A stretch of 64,000 bases of DNA, from assembly GCA_941918925.1 (NCBI GenBank), contig OW799237.1, positions 18,271,201 through 18,335,200 of the forward strand. Direction: 5' to 3'. The number at the start of each line of letters is the position of its first letter. Position 1 is the first letter of the stretch. A model generated the notes under the pieces. That model saw only the letters and a program-made list of their open reading frames with translations, was not told the DNA's origin and ran no database searches. This DNA comes from Phyto melanocephala (lineage: Eukaryota; Arthropoda; Insecta; Diptera; Rhinophoridae). Made by a program: the position numbers and the translations under genes. Below, in pieces: positions 1 to 11,434 of the stretch.

Positions 1-1349
1 ATTTTTGTCATTTATTTTTTTTGAAATTTAAGTTAAAACCATTTGATTTATGCGTGAAAACATGTAGATCTGCAAGAAATCGTCTATTGTGCAAGTTTAT
101 TGGTTTACAAACTTTAACATATATTTATCTATTTGAAATACAGAAATATCTGTGGACTTTTGACAAAACAACGTATTTGAATTTTTTAAGTATTTAAACA
201 GGGGGGAAAAAAAAAGGATAACATAATAAATTAATTTTGTTTGGGGTTGCTCTAATCTTAAAATTTTAAACAAGACGTTGAGTAAACGCTTTGCTTTAAA
301 TTAAATTTTCTGATTTTGCAGGAAAGCAAAACAAGAAAAAGGAATACCTGAGTAGTTTTTTTTTAACACCAAATCTATTAGATGAGAGCCTAAAAAAAAT
401 AAACGCCGAATTTTAAATAAATAGAAAACACGGCTTGTAGTCTTTTGATTTTTATTTTTTTATTGAATCATAAGGTACATAGTATAGGGGATACGTGGTA
501 GAAAGCATTTAAAAAATTTGCAATAATTTTGAACTATGCCTAATTGGCGTTGTTGTATTGTCATCGACCCTCTCATGTTCTGCCTCGATATTGATGTTTA
601 AATGGCATGTTTTTCAACGACCAATGTGTTTGGCGTCGTCAAAGGACCCAGTCTCTATGAAGATTGATGTTTTATTACTTTGTTATTTTCTTACTAATAG
701 AAAATGTATGACGTTTTTCTTATGGAAATAATAAATTTTATTCGCGTCTTATTAAGATACGGATGGAATTGTAGAGCCAAGATTTTTTTTTTTGCAATTT
801 TATGATCTTCCTTAATAACAAAATTGAGATCAGTTTTTGTAATAAAAAAATTTGTTTATTAATTATTTACAATACTTTTCTGCCACAGTGGATAGCTTCT
901 TATCTGAAAAAAGAAATAGAAAATATATCATGAAGCTAATTTTTAGATAAGAAAATTGATTATAATAATGAAGAACAAGATACAATACAAAATAATATTC
1001 AAATAATGAAAAAAATCCATACAACAGTGTTATCATAATTCTATTTAATTTTATATACATTTTATAAACGGAACAACAAAAAATTAAAAAAATTAAAATA
1101 AAAACAGGATATCATACAATTAAATATCACACAATACATTAATCAATTGTCGTCGCCACGATTTGCCCGATTGCATCACACAAAAAAAAATAATAATAAT
1201 ATCAAATATACATCCTCTTTTAATACAGCCGTCCAGAGGGAATTGCACAAACCACAATAAAATTTAATAGGGTTCGTGTAAAAAACGACCAAAGTTATTG
1301 GCAAAAATTAATAATCAGATGGAAATTAATAATTTCTGTATTACCCTAT
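1..1349. other. AT-rich non-coding sequence
   Basis: No open frame here has a recognisable domain or codon-like composition. The stretch is dominated by A and T runs. I see no terminal repeats or target duplications. Confidence 0.6.
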
Positions 1350-1560
1350 TAGTATATAATCTGACTAGACTTTCAACGCTCTCAAGTTATGACTTCATGC
1401 AGAAAGAGGTGCTAGTCTCACCTCTCTATTACATACAAATAATTAACCAAGACCTGACAAAAGCCAAGAAGACATGGCCCATGGGTGAGAATCTTCCAAA
1501 AGAGATTTTATTTTTAAGTGAAAAAAAAACGAGTATTTTAATTGTAAAGAGGAGAGTATG
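1350..1560 (+). repeat. Dispersed repeat family R1, copy 1
   Basis: This block is closely similar to 4994-5251. Shared landmarks in the same order are a CTGACTAGAC/ATGACTAGAT start, TTTCAACGCTCTCAAGTTAT, CAGAAAGAGGTG, CTCTCTATT, and an ACGAGTATTTTAATTGTA end followed by GAGGAGAGTAT. An 89-codon open frame runs through it but does not match the other copy in a protein-like way, so I read it as non-coding. It may be part of a longer, unidentified interspersed element. Confidence 0.6.
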
Positions 1561-3610
1561 CCATTAAACATGTGAATCAATAACATGACATTATAAAATA
1601 ACGACTTGGGCCCAACTCTACATTTCTTAAAAGGGGATTTACGTCCACATATTAAGTTTTTGGTTAATAGATATCCAAGGTAAACTTATGCTTTGAAATG
1701 CATACAAATGACTTATAAGTGAAAAAGAATTTTCTTGAAATACAAGTTAGACATTTAAAAACGTTTTAAACTTGAGGAAAACTTCAACTTTTGTAACAAC
1801 AATATGTAATCGTGGTGCGAACAAAATACAGGACTCTGGAAAAGCTGCCACACATTTGCAGGGTAAACAAATTACAAAAGAAAGCATTTCATTAATTATA
1901 TAAATGGTGTCCCTTCTATCCATTTGGATAGAAAATCAGAATAGAAGACATTTAAAATTTAAACTAAATATTTTTCCAATAATTATTTTTGAAAGGAAAT
2001 TAAATATGTGGAGAAATGTGATTCGATTTGCGATATTTCGGTTAGCGTTTTATTTTGTCGGTTCAACTAACGACGCAAATCGGGATATTATTTTACTAGT
2101 ATCCAAATTACTATCAGGTTTTCTTTAAAGTTGAAAACGTATTATGGTCTTTAACTCAATCTGAATTGTGCTTTTAGTAAAATCTGACACCAATACATTT
2201 TTCTATTGATAGAAATATTTTATTATTTTACAAATTGACAAAATTTTAAATTCAATTGTCTCTGTAACCTCAAAATGTCTGTAATCAATTAAATTTTTTT
2301 TTGCTTTAATCTCTTCTTAACAAATATAAATTACTCTTGTGGTTTTCACTGCATTAATTTCATTATTAATAATTACTAAAATACTGGTATATATAATTGC
2401 AAATTCTAAATCATTATAATGGCCATACATTTACACTTGAATACCAATAAAGTGTATTTTAGTGTTGGGGGAAAATGCAGGATTAACCAAGACATGTGTA
2501 CATGCAATTTCTCATCAATTTTAATTTCTATTTCTTTGCATAGCCCGACTTCCCCATGCCAGAAGTAAACTTATCTTGCAAAAATCTTAAAATTTGCAAT
2601 ATGCTTGTGGATACAACTTACATACATACATATTGGTGGATTCATAAAATGTGCTATCATGTCGTATTGTCATATCAGAATCTTAACAAATTCGAAACTG
2701 TAGAAATACTTACAGATAAACTATACAACATTTTTTTTTCAATTTATACAAATCGACAATACGATTTAATAAAATGCCTTGTGAATTCACCATATGTACA
2801 GCACAGAATAATGCAGTGAATGTGTGTGTATGAGTATGTTAAGCTCTTTTTGTCTGCATTTAATTACTGACCTTACCCACTCTTTAGTCATTATTAAAAT
2901 GAAATAAAAAATAAAAAAACGTATTAAATAAAAATAATGATAAAAACAACTACTAAAACAACATACAGCGAAATTTGGAGCATGTACGCATGTCTTTAAC
3001 CAGACCAGACAAATATTGCCACAATAAAATTAAACTTAAAGACAAAACCCGTTTTCTTGGATTTTGATACTTAAGAGTTTTGGCTACTAAATATGTCTCT
3101 TTCTTAAGAGTTATTGTTTTATTTGTACATGGAATTTAAGAGACTATTTTTCCGATATGTTTCGTTAAGTTTTATTATATTTCCCCTTTTTCTAAAATTT
3201 TTAATTATATTAAATATTCTCTCGTCTTTTGTGTGTTTCTTCTTATTCATGACGTCATGATGTCTTTTCCTATTGGAAAAAGAAGAGTTGTAACCGTTTT
3301 TTTTTAATTTTTTGTTTATTTGTTTCTTTTTGCATTCAGATTTCATTGATTGTTTGACTGGGCAATAAGAGAGTGAGTTGCTGTGTTCAGTCTTTTATAA
3401 TGTTTTCTTAAATTCCGTCTTATCTTAAGAAAAATGTATTGTTTAGGATTGAATTTATTGGTGTTATATTACAAAAACGTATGGAGATAACCGACTTGTC
3501 TTGTATGGACAATATTGCGCGAAATCTTGTGGATAAGAAGCGAAAACTACAATTATTTTAAGAGCCCTGAATTTCATCAAGTTTCACAATTAATGTGTAA
3601 TGCTAAAACT
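1561..3610. other. AT-rich non-coding sequence
   Basis: Several short open frames of 60-90 codons occur, all Lys/Ile/Asn/Phe-rich as expected from AT-rich random sequence. No domain, RNA gene or terminal repeat was recognised. Confidence 0.55.
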
Positions 3611-3782
3611 CATGTCACATATATGTGTGACATTTTAAATTAATATAACTTTTAATTCTTGAAAGTCTTTTTAATCTATCTAAAAGAATTATGGTCACAA
3701 CTGGGGGCTGTGGTTTGTGCATAAGTGGTCACGGGGGTATTCATTAAAGTTTGTTTATGTTCATGTCACATAAATGTGACAT
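3611..3782. repeat. Pair of near-palindromes, possible short MITE
   Basis: Two near-perfect palindromes lie about 150 bp apart: ATGTCACATATATGTGTGAC near 3612-3631 and ATGTCACATAAATGTGACAT at 3763-3782. Each can fold on itself and they can also pair with each other. The interval between them is unremarkable and has no coding potential. This fits a small foldback element whose ends are hairpins, but no target duplication is visible, so the limits are uncertain. Confidence 0.35.
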
Positions 3783-4448
3783 TATTATTTTTTTTTTTAA
3801 TTTTTTACATATATCGATACTGTTTTATACTAAATAATTCATCTGACAAATGGTTTAGCTTTCTATTTCAGTTGATAAACTCTTAAGAAAAAGAGAACAT
3901 TAGGGCAATTAATTCTATTAAAAACAATTGGCAGCAATTTATTTTGATATTTTTTTTTTGCTCGGAAACTTAAAGTTCATAATTGTACTTAAATATAACA
4001 TATGAAATTTCATGATTTATATTTTATTTTAAATTTATGTTATGATATAAATTTAATAAAATAAAAACAGAATATTTTAGAAAAATCACTTATCTGATAT
4101 TAGCCGAGTGAAATGCATTTTTAAAACCAGGCACGGTTTCATCAGTAGTCTTTTGGTCAGAACTACAGCTAGTTTTACTCGCATTTGTGGTTGTAATTTA
4201 AATAAATTTTTATTTTTGAGTTAAAATTAAAAAAAGAAAATAAAATAAAAATAGTTTTATGAGATATATATGTACAGCCTTTTAATTTGTCGGTTTGATT
4301 AACGTCAGCACTGGCAGCAAGTGCCATATTCCGACGGTGGTCTTATCAACGAGTTGAGTACTGATGACCATCCACCACTTCAGTGATCATGTTGTAAAAC
4401 TCAACTTTGTCCACAGACAATAATTTTAAATAAGTTAAACTCATACGG
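3783..4448. other. Non-coding stretch
   Basis: AT-rich sequence with one more GC-balanced patch near 4290-4400. No coding frame or repeat boundary was recognised. Confidence 0.5.
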
Positions 4449-4559
4449 TTGTATTCATAAAAAATATTCTAGTCTTATTGAAGGCCTATTTGATAGATAT
4501 TGTAGAGAAATTTGTCACATAAGCATTGAATAAACCAAAAATATTTTTTATGAATACGA
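4449..4559. mobile_element. Short MITE with GTATTCATAAAAAATATT ends
   Basis: The left end GTATTCATAAAAAATATT (from 4451) is repeated inverted at the right end (AATATTTTTTATGAATAC, to about 4557). The element is about 110 bp and non-coding. A related arm lies in opposite orientation at 5131-5202, where GACAAATTTCTCTACAAC and a TATGAATACGGCCC end can be read. This is typical of a non-autonomous DNA element. The superfamily cannot be told from these ends. Confidence 0.6.
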
Positions 4560-4993
4560 CAATAAATGTTTAAACACCTTAATAAGGACTTAGGTACTAT
4601 CTTAACCAGACAGTATTAAAATAAAATTTGAGGTCCGTTAGAATTTGAACAGGTCACTAAGTATCTACTTCTGTTGAAAGGCTTTGGTACCTTTAGACGT
4701 ATGTGGTTGCCCGTCGTCCGCATCCTCTGCAAGCATCAGTCATTACATTACTAATCTTTATTTCTGTTGATTAAAAAAAAAACACAGCAATCGAAATAAT
4801 TGATGGTTGCCTGAAATTCGGCCAAGATCAAGCATTAGTCATTTAACCATCTCGAAATTTTTTTTCCCGCTTAGGAAAAACCACTGCGATTAGATGAATT
4901 TTACAGAAACCTTATCATAAACATAACCACTTTAGGATAACCTGAGAGGAGTCAATAATTTCCGTAGTAGCCTGTGGGTCTCTGCTTAGCTTT
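4560..4993. other. Non-coding stretch
   Basis: No gene or repeat boundary is recognised between the MITE at 4449 and the second R1 repeat copy. Confidence 0.5.
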
Positions 4994-5251
4994 CAGTATA
5001 TACTATGACTAGATTTTCAACGCTCTCAAGTTATGACTTTATACAGAAAGAGGTGTTAGTCTCTCCTCTCTATTCCATACGAATAATAAACCAAACACCC
5101 TGGGTGGTAGTATTCCAATAAGAGATGCTTATTTGACAAATTTCTCTACAACATCTGTCAAATAAACCTTTAATAAAATATTTTTTATGAATACGGCCCT
5201 TAATTTTTAAATGTAAAATAACGAGTATTTTAATTGTATAGAGGAGAGTAT
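4994..5251 (+). repeat. Dispersed repeat family R1, copy 2, interrupted by a MITE arm
   Basis: Second copy of the repeat at 1350-1560, with the same start block and the same ACGAGTATTTTAATTGTA end. Between the two shared blocks it carries about 70 bp (5131-5202) absent from copy 1. That insert matches, in reverse, the MITE at 4449-4559. The simplest reading is that the MITE family inserted into this R1 copy after the two copies separated. Confidence 0.6.
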
Positions 5252-6423
5252 AGCAGCATATACACTTTTATTTTATAAGTTCAGTAAAAAAAATTGCTTT
5301 ATATTAAATAAATACATGGTAATGGAAGAAATAAAGACGTGCATGCTAATTTTACATAATTTGAAGTACGCACCGTTTTAATCGAAGAGCGTCAAACTTG
5401 ATGCTTGAGAAATTGTTGGCAACTCCTTCTTCAAATGATTTACATCTGCTGATTCAAAGGACGATGTTCCCTTCTACAATTTCTGCCATTAAGACCTGAA
5501 AAATATGGATTAAGAATTTGTTTAGCAGTGGTTTTAAGGTCGGGCTAAGTCTGGAAGATACAGCCAAATCTTGGTTAAGCTAAAATTACAAAACCACGGT
5601 CACCTTTTTGTCTTGAAATTAGTGGAAGATTCATTACAACTTCTTCTCTACTTTTGATTAAGAAAAAAATTACGAGATAGAAGACCTACCTATTTAGGAG
5701 CAGTACGTACAAAAAACATTTATTCCTCCAAAGTTTCTGAATGTAAAAAACCTCCCATTGTATAAGTCTAGCTGTTTTTTTTTTGTTAATAAGTGTGTGT
5801 CGAAGAAAAAACTGGAGACATTTTCTTATTAACATTCGACAAAAGGTACATTATTTTGTTGCTCGTCTAAAGTAGCTAATGCTACGGTTTTTATAAAAGG
5901 AGTAGATACTGCTGATAAAACGATTAACTTTTTTGCCCCAAACCGCAAAACAAATCATATGTAATAAGTATATTCTGAGATCACCGTTTCATGGGCACCA
6001 GCTGTACGATATCGTATAAGGCGAGAGTTTTGCATATTAGACCAAAGAAACTTAATAATTTATTTTCCATCAAATGAAAATACGTACAGTATGAAAATGG
6101 TTCCTAATCCAAGATATATAAATTATTATTTTTTCTTTGTCTTACTTTATGTAAAATACTTTAGATTATAAATTAACGTTGTTCAAAAAATTTAATCACG
6201 TCAGCAGAATTTTCTAAAAAAACTGTTTATTCGTTATGAAGCTAACAAGAAAAAAATTGGACCAAATGGCCTTAATCTAACAGCAGGACTAAAAAAATAG
6301 ACCCTACTACGAAATATTTATAACAAGAAAATGTTTTGTAATCAAGATTGCTCTGATTGCACTTAATGGCAAATTACATATTTAACTTTATACTTAATAG
6401 CAAGTGTATGAAAATTATGTATT
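5252..6423. other. AT-rich non-coding sequence
   Basis: No coding frame, RNA gene or terminal repeat recognised up to the start of the interspersed element at 6424. Confidence 0.5.
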
Positions 6424-7270
6424 TTTATACCCTTCACACAGTGAAAAAGGGTATATATAGGTTTGTCATTTTATACCCTTCACACAGTGAAAAAGGGTAT
6501 ATATAGGTTTGTCATTCCGTGTGAAATTTCTACAATTTTCATTTCCGACCCCATAAAGTATATATTTTCTGAAAGCTTATGAATAGAGGAGTCGATTAAG
6601 CCCTGACCGTCTGTCCGTCTGTCCGTCTGTCCGTCTGTCCGTCTGACCGTCTGTCCGTGTGTATGTTGAAATCAACTTTTTGAAGCCCCACGACATAGCT
6701 TGGACCCGGGTAAGGTATTGAAATATCAGAAATATTCGGGAGTAGATCGGTATTGAAAATCAGAAACATCGGTACATAAACAACTGAGATATGAGCAAAA
6801 ACCCACGACCACCTCGATTTTCTTTTCATAAAAACAACATTACAACAACAACATACATACATACAAACGTGTATACTGGTTAGAGAAAACGTGGCATCGA
6901 ATCCCAGCTGAGGCAAAAAAATTTTTTTTTAAATTTTTTTAAAATTTTTTTTTTTAATTTTTTTTTTTTTTTTTTTTTATTTTTTATTTAATATATTATA
7001 TATATTTTTATTATTATTTTTTTTTATTTTTTTTTTTTAATTTTTTTTTTATCTTTTTTTTTGTTTTATATATATTATATATGTATATAATAATTTTTTT
7101 TTTTTTAATTTTTTTTTTAAATTTTTTTTTTTTAAATTTTTTTTTTATTTTTTATTTTTTTTTTGTTTTTTTTAACATACATACGTGAATTTACTGTTAT
7201 TGCATGACTACACGTTGTGAAGGGTATATAAGATTCGGCACGGCCGAATATAGCGCTTTTACTTGTTTTC
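6424..7270 (+). mobile_element. DINE-1/mini-me-like element, subfamily 1, copy A
   Basis: The 5' end TTATACCCTTCACAC folds on itself with GTGAAAAAGGGTATA. Next come GACCCCATAAAGTATATATT, a GTCY array (GTCCGTCTGTCCGTCTGTCC type, 6608-6660), a stretch of about 260 bp that is almost pure T and A (6908-7170), and a 3' end with TGTGAAGGGTATA followed by the hairpin TTCGGCACGGCCGAA and a CTTTTACTTGTTTT tail. GTCY repeats, a conserved core and a terminal hairpin are the signature of fly mini-me/DINE-1 elements, which are non-autonomous relatives of Helentrons. The first 46 bp are exactly duplicated in tandem (6425-6470 and 6471-6516). No coding capacity. A box-B-like GGGATTCGAT on the minus strand near 6895 is shared with copy C. 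Confidence 0.8.
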
Positions 7271-8303
7271 TTTAAAACTAATTAAAAATTCCATAATTTC
7301 ATGTTAAAGCATATTTTTCTTAGACACCCTAAAAATAATTCTATATTTCATATATCACTAATTGAAGTACACATAAACAATGCTACTCTTCACTTATTAA
7401 CGCAAATGTTGTGAGTGACTAAAAAAATATTTAACCATAAAAAAAAAATATAAAAAACAATAAAAAAGGTAAATTGTGGCAACATTGTGTGTAAATTATC
7501 TTTTGGCACAAATTTGTAGCCAACAAATGTTGCACTTTTTGTGGTTATTAATAAGGAACAAACAAAAAAATTAAAAAATGCACCACCTTTATTTAGTTGA
7601 AATTAATGTTTAATAAGTAACAGAACTCATTATAAATGAACTTATAAATACATACTTAGTGGATTCAAGTTGAAATGTTTATACTTCTGCTGACGTCTTT
7701 GTCTCCACCATGCTCTGTTGTTTGGTTAACAGCCGTGAATTTTCAATAAATTATTTCGTGAATTTTTACTTTGACGATCCACTTTTATATTTTATTAAGT
7801 TTTAAAATGACTTTGTTGCTGAAAATGCATGTCAAGCATATAATATATGTATCACTCTCTTTGCTTATAATTTTGTTTAAAGCAAAAATATTTTGTAAAA
7901 CAACAATTATAATTTCATGTTTTATATATAGGTACATATATTATACATATATTAGTTAAACAATATTATATTTTTGATTCTTGATTTTTAGTTCAGCTTT
8001 GGTCAAAAAAAATGCACATCAACAACAACTCTTATGTAAAATATTTTGTCAATTGTTTTGTGCACTCTCAAACTTCTGATAGGGATCGTAAAAGGCTGTG
8101 ACTTTCGCTTCGGCATGTACTTCATATCAGTTTTCTTACATGTTCTTTGCAGTTGAAGGTCAACTAAAATTGTTCTAATAAATTTTTGTGTCTCTACTAT
8201 AGTTTTGATGCAGCAGTGATTTGAAAATATCGGGAAAACGACTGAGTTTACTAATATTGTTAGAGCCTCAATAGTAGCAATGTTCAATGCCGTCTTCAAG
8301 GTA
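7271..8303. other. AT-rich non-coding sequence
   Basis: Contains a 62-codon Ile/Leu-rich frame (7771-7959) with no recognisable domain and a 107-codon minus frame (8003-8326) that I could not assign. Neither has homology I recognise. No repeat boundary seen. Confidence 0.5.
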
Positions 8304-8488
8304 ATGGACATAGCTAACGAGTTCAATTTGTCGCGTCAAACTGTTTATTTATAATAAGAACAAATTTAAAAACAAAAATGATGTTAAAAATTTACCGCGA
8401 TCCGGCGAGAAGCGTAAAACAACTCTAAGTGAAAACCGAATTATCTTTCGAAAATTTATAACAGACAGAGAGACAGTTAAAATTTAAA
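8304..8488 (+). pseudogene. Tc1-like transposase, N-terminal DNA-binding fragment
   Basis: Reading in + frames gives DIANEFNLSRQTVYL (8307 onward), then two stops and a frameshift, then KNDVKNLPRSGEKRKTTLSE (to about 8450). This is the helix-turn-helix plus linker of Tc1-family transposases: the SRQTVY recognition helix and the basic PRSGxxRKTT hinge. The catalytic domain is missing downstream and no TIRs were found, so this is a decayed fragment. Assignment to the Tc1/mariner superfamily is fairly firm. The subfamily is not. Confidence 0.65.
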
Positions 8489-9281
8489 GATGCCGCATAT
8501 GAATGGAACAAGTCATACAATACTTAAATTATTGAGCGGACGATTCTTATTTTTTTTTTGTAAAAATAATTGTGACGAGTGGGTTTATAAAAAAAGAATG
8601 CGTTAAATAAACCTGATATACAAAATTAAAACTAGATAACAACAGATGGCAGTAGTTATAACACTCTAAAATATAACCATAGCCAATTATGTAATGCTGT
8701 CAATTAATAGTCAGTTTGTCAACTATAATGAAACTTTCTATTTATTCTCTTCTTTTCTATTTTATTTTTTCTTATATATCTATTCTTTTCATAATTTTTT
8801 TTAAATTTATAACAAGCAGCTCCTTCAAAAACATTTTATTGTCCTTTTCTATAAAGACTTATTAGTAGTTTTAAAAAACTGCATTAAAACAAATACATAT
8901 ATAAATAAATTGTATATTTAACATTATTAATTTCTCATACCAAGCATATTGTATTTATTGATATGAAATTATAATTTTGTATTACAGAGAAATCACAAAC
9001 AAGGATAAAAAAAGAAATCAGTTACGCAATCCAAACAATAATAAATATAAAACACTTTTTAATTTCCTGACAAAAATGAGTTTTTAATGAAGTGAAAAGT
9101 AATTATTTATCATCTGAATATGGCAAGTAAATGCTGCCATCCCACATTCATACATCGCCTTATACTCACACCTTTAGCAACATGTTGCGTGTATGGAATG
9201 TGCGTAAATGTAATAAACACAACAACTTCATTTTGGTTTGAAATTATATGAAATTTTCCATATTTGTGTGTAATTTATTTA
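8489..9281. other. AT-rich non-coding sequence
   Basis: Nothing recognised between the Tc1-like fragment and the subfamily-2 element at 9282. Confidence 0.5.
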
Positions 9282-9910
9282 TTATACCCGCCACCAAAAA
9301 AATGGTGGGGGTATATTCATTTTGTCATTCCGTTTGTAACACATCGAAATATCCATTTTAGACCCCATAAAGTATATATATTCTGAATCAGGGTTTGATT
9401 TGATGACGATCTAGCTATGTCCGTCCGTCTGTCCGTCTGTCCATCTGTCCGTCTGTTGAAAGCACGATAGAGGTCGCACCGAAAAAGCTAGGGGGCTCAA
9501 ATTTTGCCAGAATCTTTCTTATAGACAAGGTTTGTTTTATTGAAAATGGGCTAAATCGGAATATTAGGAAGAGAGTTATAGCTCGAAAAGCAAGAGTAGG
9601 TCGAAAAAACCCTGTCCTTCGAACATCGAATAAAATAGAATTGTGTCCAAACGCATTAACGTAGACTCATGAAACTTCGAATATATATTTCCTTAGTAAA
9701 AACTATATCCGTCCCCGAAAATTATCTAAATCTATGCATTAGGAAAGGAGTTATCGATCAAAATGTACGAAAATTTATACCGCACAGTGTATTTTTTGGT
9801 ATAGTTAAAAACAAAAACGTCATAAAAGCAACAAAATTGGATGTACGACCCTGAAATTTTGCACACATGGCTTTTTGGTCAAATGCTTTGTTCTAACGGA
9901 AAATCAATGT

Positions 9911-10650
9911 GCCACGCCCACTTTTACGCCCACCTCCCATATAACGTTTTACCCAAAATTCATATAATTTCTCTATTAACAAAGATTTTGGAATAATAAA
10001 GGACTATATTGAAACATATAAGTTGTACTCATTCGCAAAAACAACTTTGACACGCCTACTATAACGCCCACTTTTCACGTTATATACCGTTAATGAAATT
10101 TAAAAGCTCATTAAACCGCTAAAATTAAAGGTATGATGATCAAATTTGCTACGTATATCCTTCTAGCCAATGTCATTACTGTGTAAAAAAATTAAGGTGC
10201 CACGCCCACTTTTACGCCCACCTCCCATATAACGTTTTACCTAAAATTCATATAATTTCTCTACTAACAAAGATTTTGGAATAATAAAGGGCTATATTGA
10301 AACATCTAAGTTGTACTAATTCGCAAAAACAACTTTGTCACGCCTACTATAACGCCCACTTTTCACGTTATCTACCGTTAATGAAATTTAAAAGCTCATA
10401 AAACCGCTAAAATTAGAGGTATGATGATGAAATTTGCTACATATATCCTTCTAATCAATGTAATTGTTGTGTCAAAAAGATAAGGTGACACGCCTATTTT
10501 AACGCCTACCTCCCATATAACGGTTTATCTTAAATTCATCTAATTTCTCTATTGACAAAGTTTTTGGGAAAATAAAGGACTATATTGAAATATCTAAGTT
10601 GTATTTATTATCAGAAACTTTATTGACACGCCTACTTTAACGCCCACTTT
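9911..10650 (+). repeat. 288-bp tandem array inside copy B
   Basis: Units begin at GCCACGCCCACTTTTACGCC (9911), the same sequence at 10199, and the diverged GACACGCCTATTTTAACGCC (10486), giving a period of about 288 bp and roughly 2.5 units. Each unit holds several GCCCAC-type boxes, a CATATAACGTTTTAC block and an ATTTCTCTA block. Copy D has about five units, so copy number varies between copies of the element. Confidence 0.75.
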
Positions 10651-10701
10651 CATTGAAAGACTACATTTAGAAAAGCATTTTAGTAGCATATCGAAGTTAT
10701 A

Positions 10702-11290
10702 AAGGGTGATTAAATTTTAAGGGCCGATGTTGAATTTAAATAAAACACAAATTATTGAGGAAATTATTATTATTTCTTTTTGTAATGATAATATTTGTAT
10801 GGTTCAATTATGTATTAAACAAAATATCGGCCAAATGGCCCCCCCCCCCCCCCATCCTTGGCGCCTTTCCTCTATCTGATTGTCCAAATTTTCAATGACA
10901 ATGTTGATGCTCAATTGTTTTGCCACACTATCGCAAAAAACAGCAATGGTTCCCATTCAACGAACTAAGAAGGCATTCACAGATTTTCTAACATTTTATA
11001 CAGACCTGTTTTGCAGAAATTTAAATATATTTTACAATTCTCCCGATTGTGAACGAATTTGAACGATTATGTTGATCAAAAGAATTACGAAGTGCACAAA
11101 ATGCATATTGATTTAAACGCCCATTTTTATAAAAAACCTGAATAACTTTAACGCGTTGCTCATTTGCGTTCTTTTTCACTGTTCAAATTAAGTTAGTCTG
11201 AGATTGAGAAAGGTCAAATGAAATGCAAAAAAAAACTTATTGTTTGTGTGGCTCACCTTCAACATGGGCCCTTAAAATTTAACCACCCTC
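10702..11290 (-). mobile_element. Nested rosa-like (Tc1/mariner) MITE in copy B
   Basis: TA target dinucleotides flank it (10700-10701 and 11291-11292). The left end AAGGGTGATTAAATTTTAAG and the inverse of the right end, GAGGGTGGTTAAATTTTAAG, match over about 33 bp. Inside, on the minus strand, are scraps of the N- and C-terminal parts of the rosa-like transposase seen at 12399-13553, with the middle deleted. A run of 15 C (10839-10853) lies near the deletion joint; copy D has only 8 G at the same place. This is a non-autonomous deletion derivative. Confidence 0.75.
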
Positions 11291-11434
11291 TACAAAGTGA
11301 TACATATTTTATTATAAAGAGATTATTCCATAATGATTAACAATATAATAAATAATGTGCTTTAAATGTACACAAAATTGGTGGTGGGTATAAAAGATTC
11401 GGCACAGCCGAATATAGTGCTCTTACTTGTTTTT

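Larger units (their letters stand above)
9282..11434 (+). mobile_element. DINE-1/mini-me-like element, subfamily 2, copy B (composite)
   Basis: The 5' end TTATACCCGCCACCA folds with TGGTGGGGGTATA. It is followed by GACCCCATAAAGTATATATA and a GTCY tract (GTCCGTCCGTCTGTCCGTCT, about 9420-9455). A 288-bp tandem array (9911-10650) and a nested rosa-like MITE (10702-11290) come next. The 3' end is TTGGTGGTGGGTATAAAAG, the hairpin TTCGGCACAGCCGAA and TGCTCTTACTTGTTTT. The same order, reversed, occurs at 58828-61578. It encodes no protein. Length is about 2.15 kb, long for this class because of the array and the insert. A 61-codon frame at 9669 is also found, diverged, in the partner copy (61018-61203), but it lies in the repeat leader and has no known domain. 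Confidence 0.8.

Noticed and set aside
6596..6916. 106-codon minus frame with RRSDGQTDRRTDGQT
   Set aside because: It is the translated GTCY microsatellite and leader of the DINE-like element; the frame is a by-product of the repeat.
8003..8326. 107-codon minus frame next to the Tc1-like fragment
   Set aside because: I tried to read it as part of the transposase, but it is on the opposite strand and overlaps the recognisable helix-turn-helix. No motif supports it.
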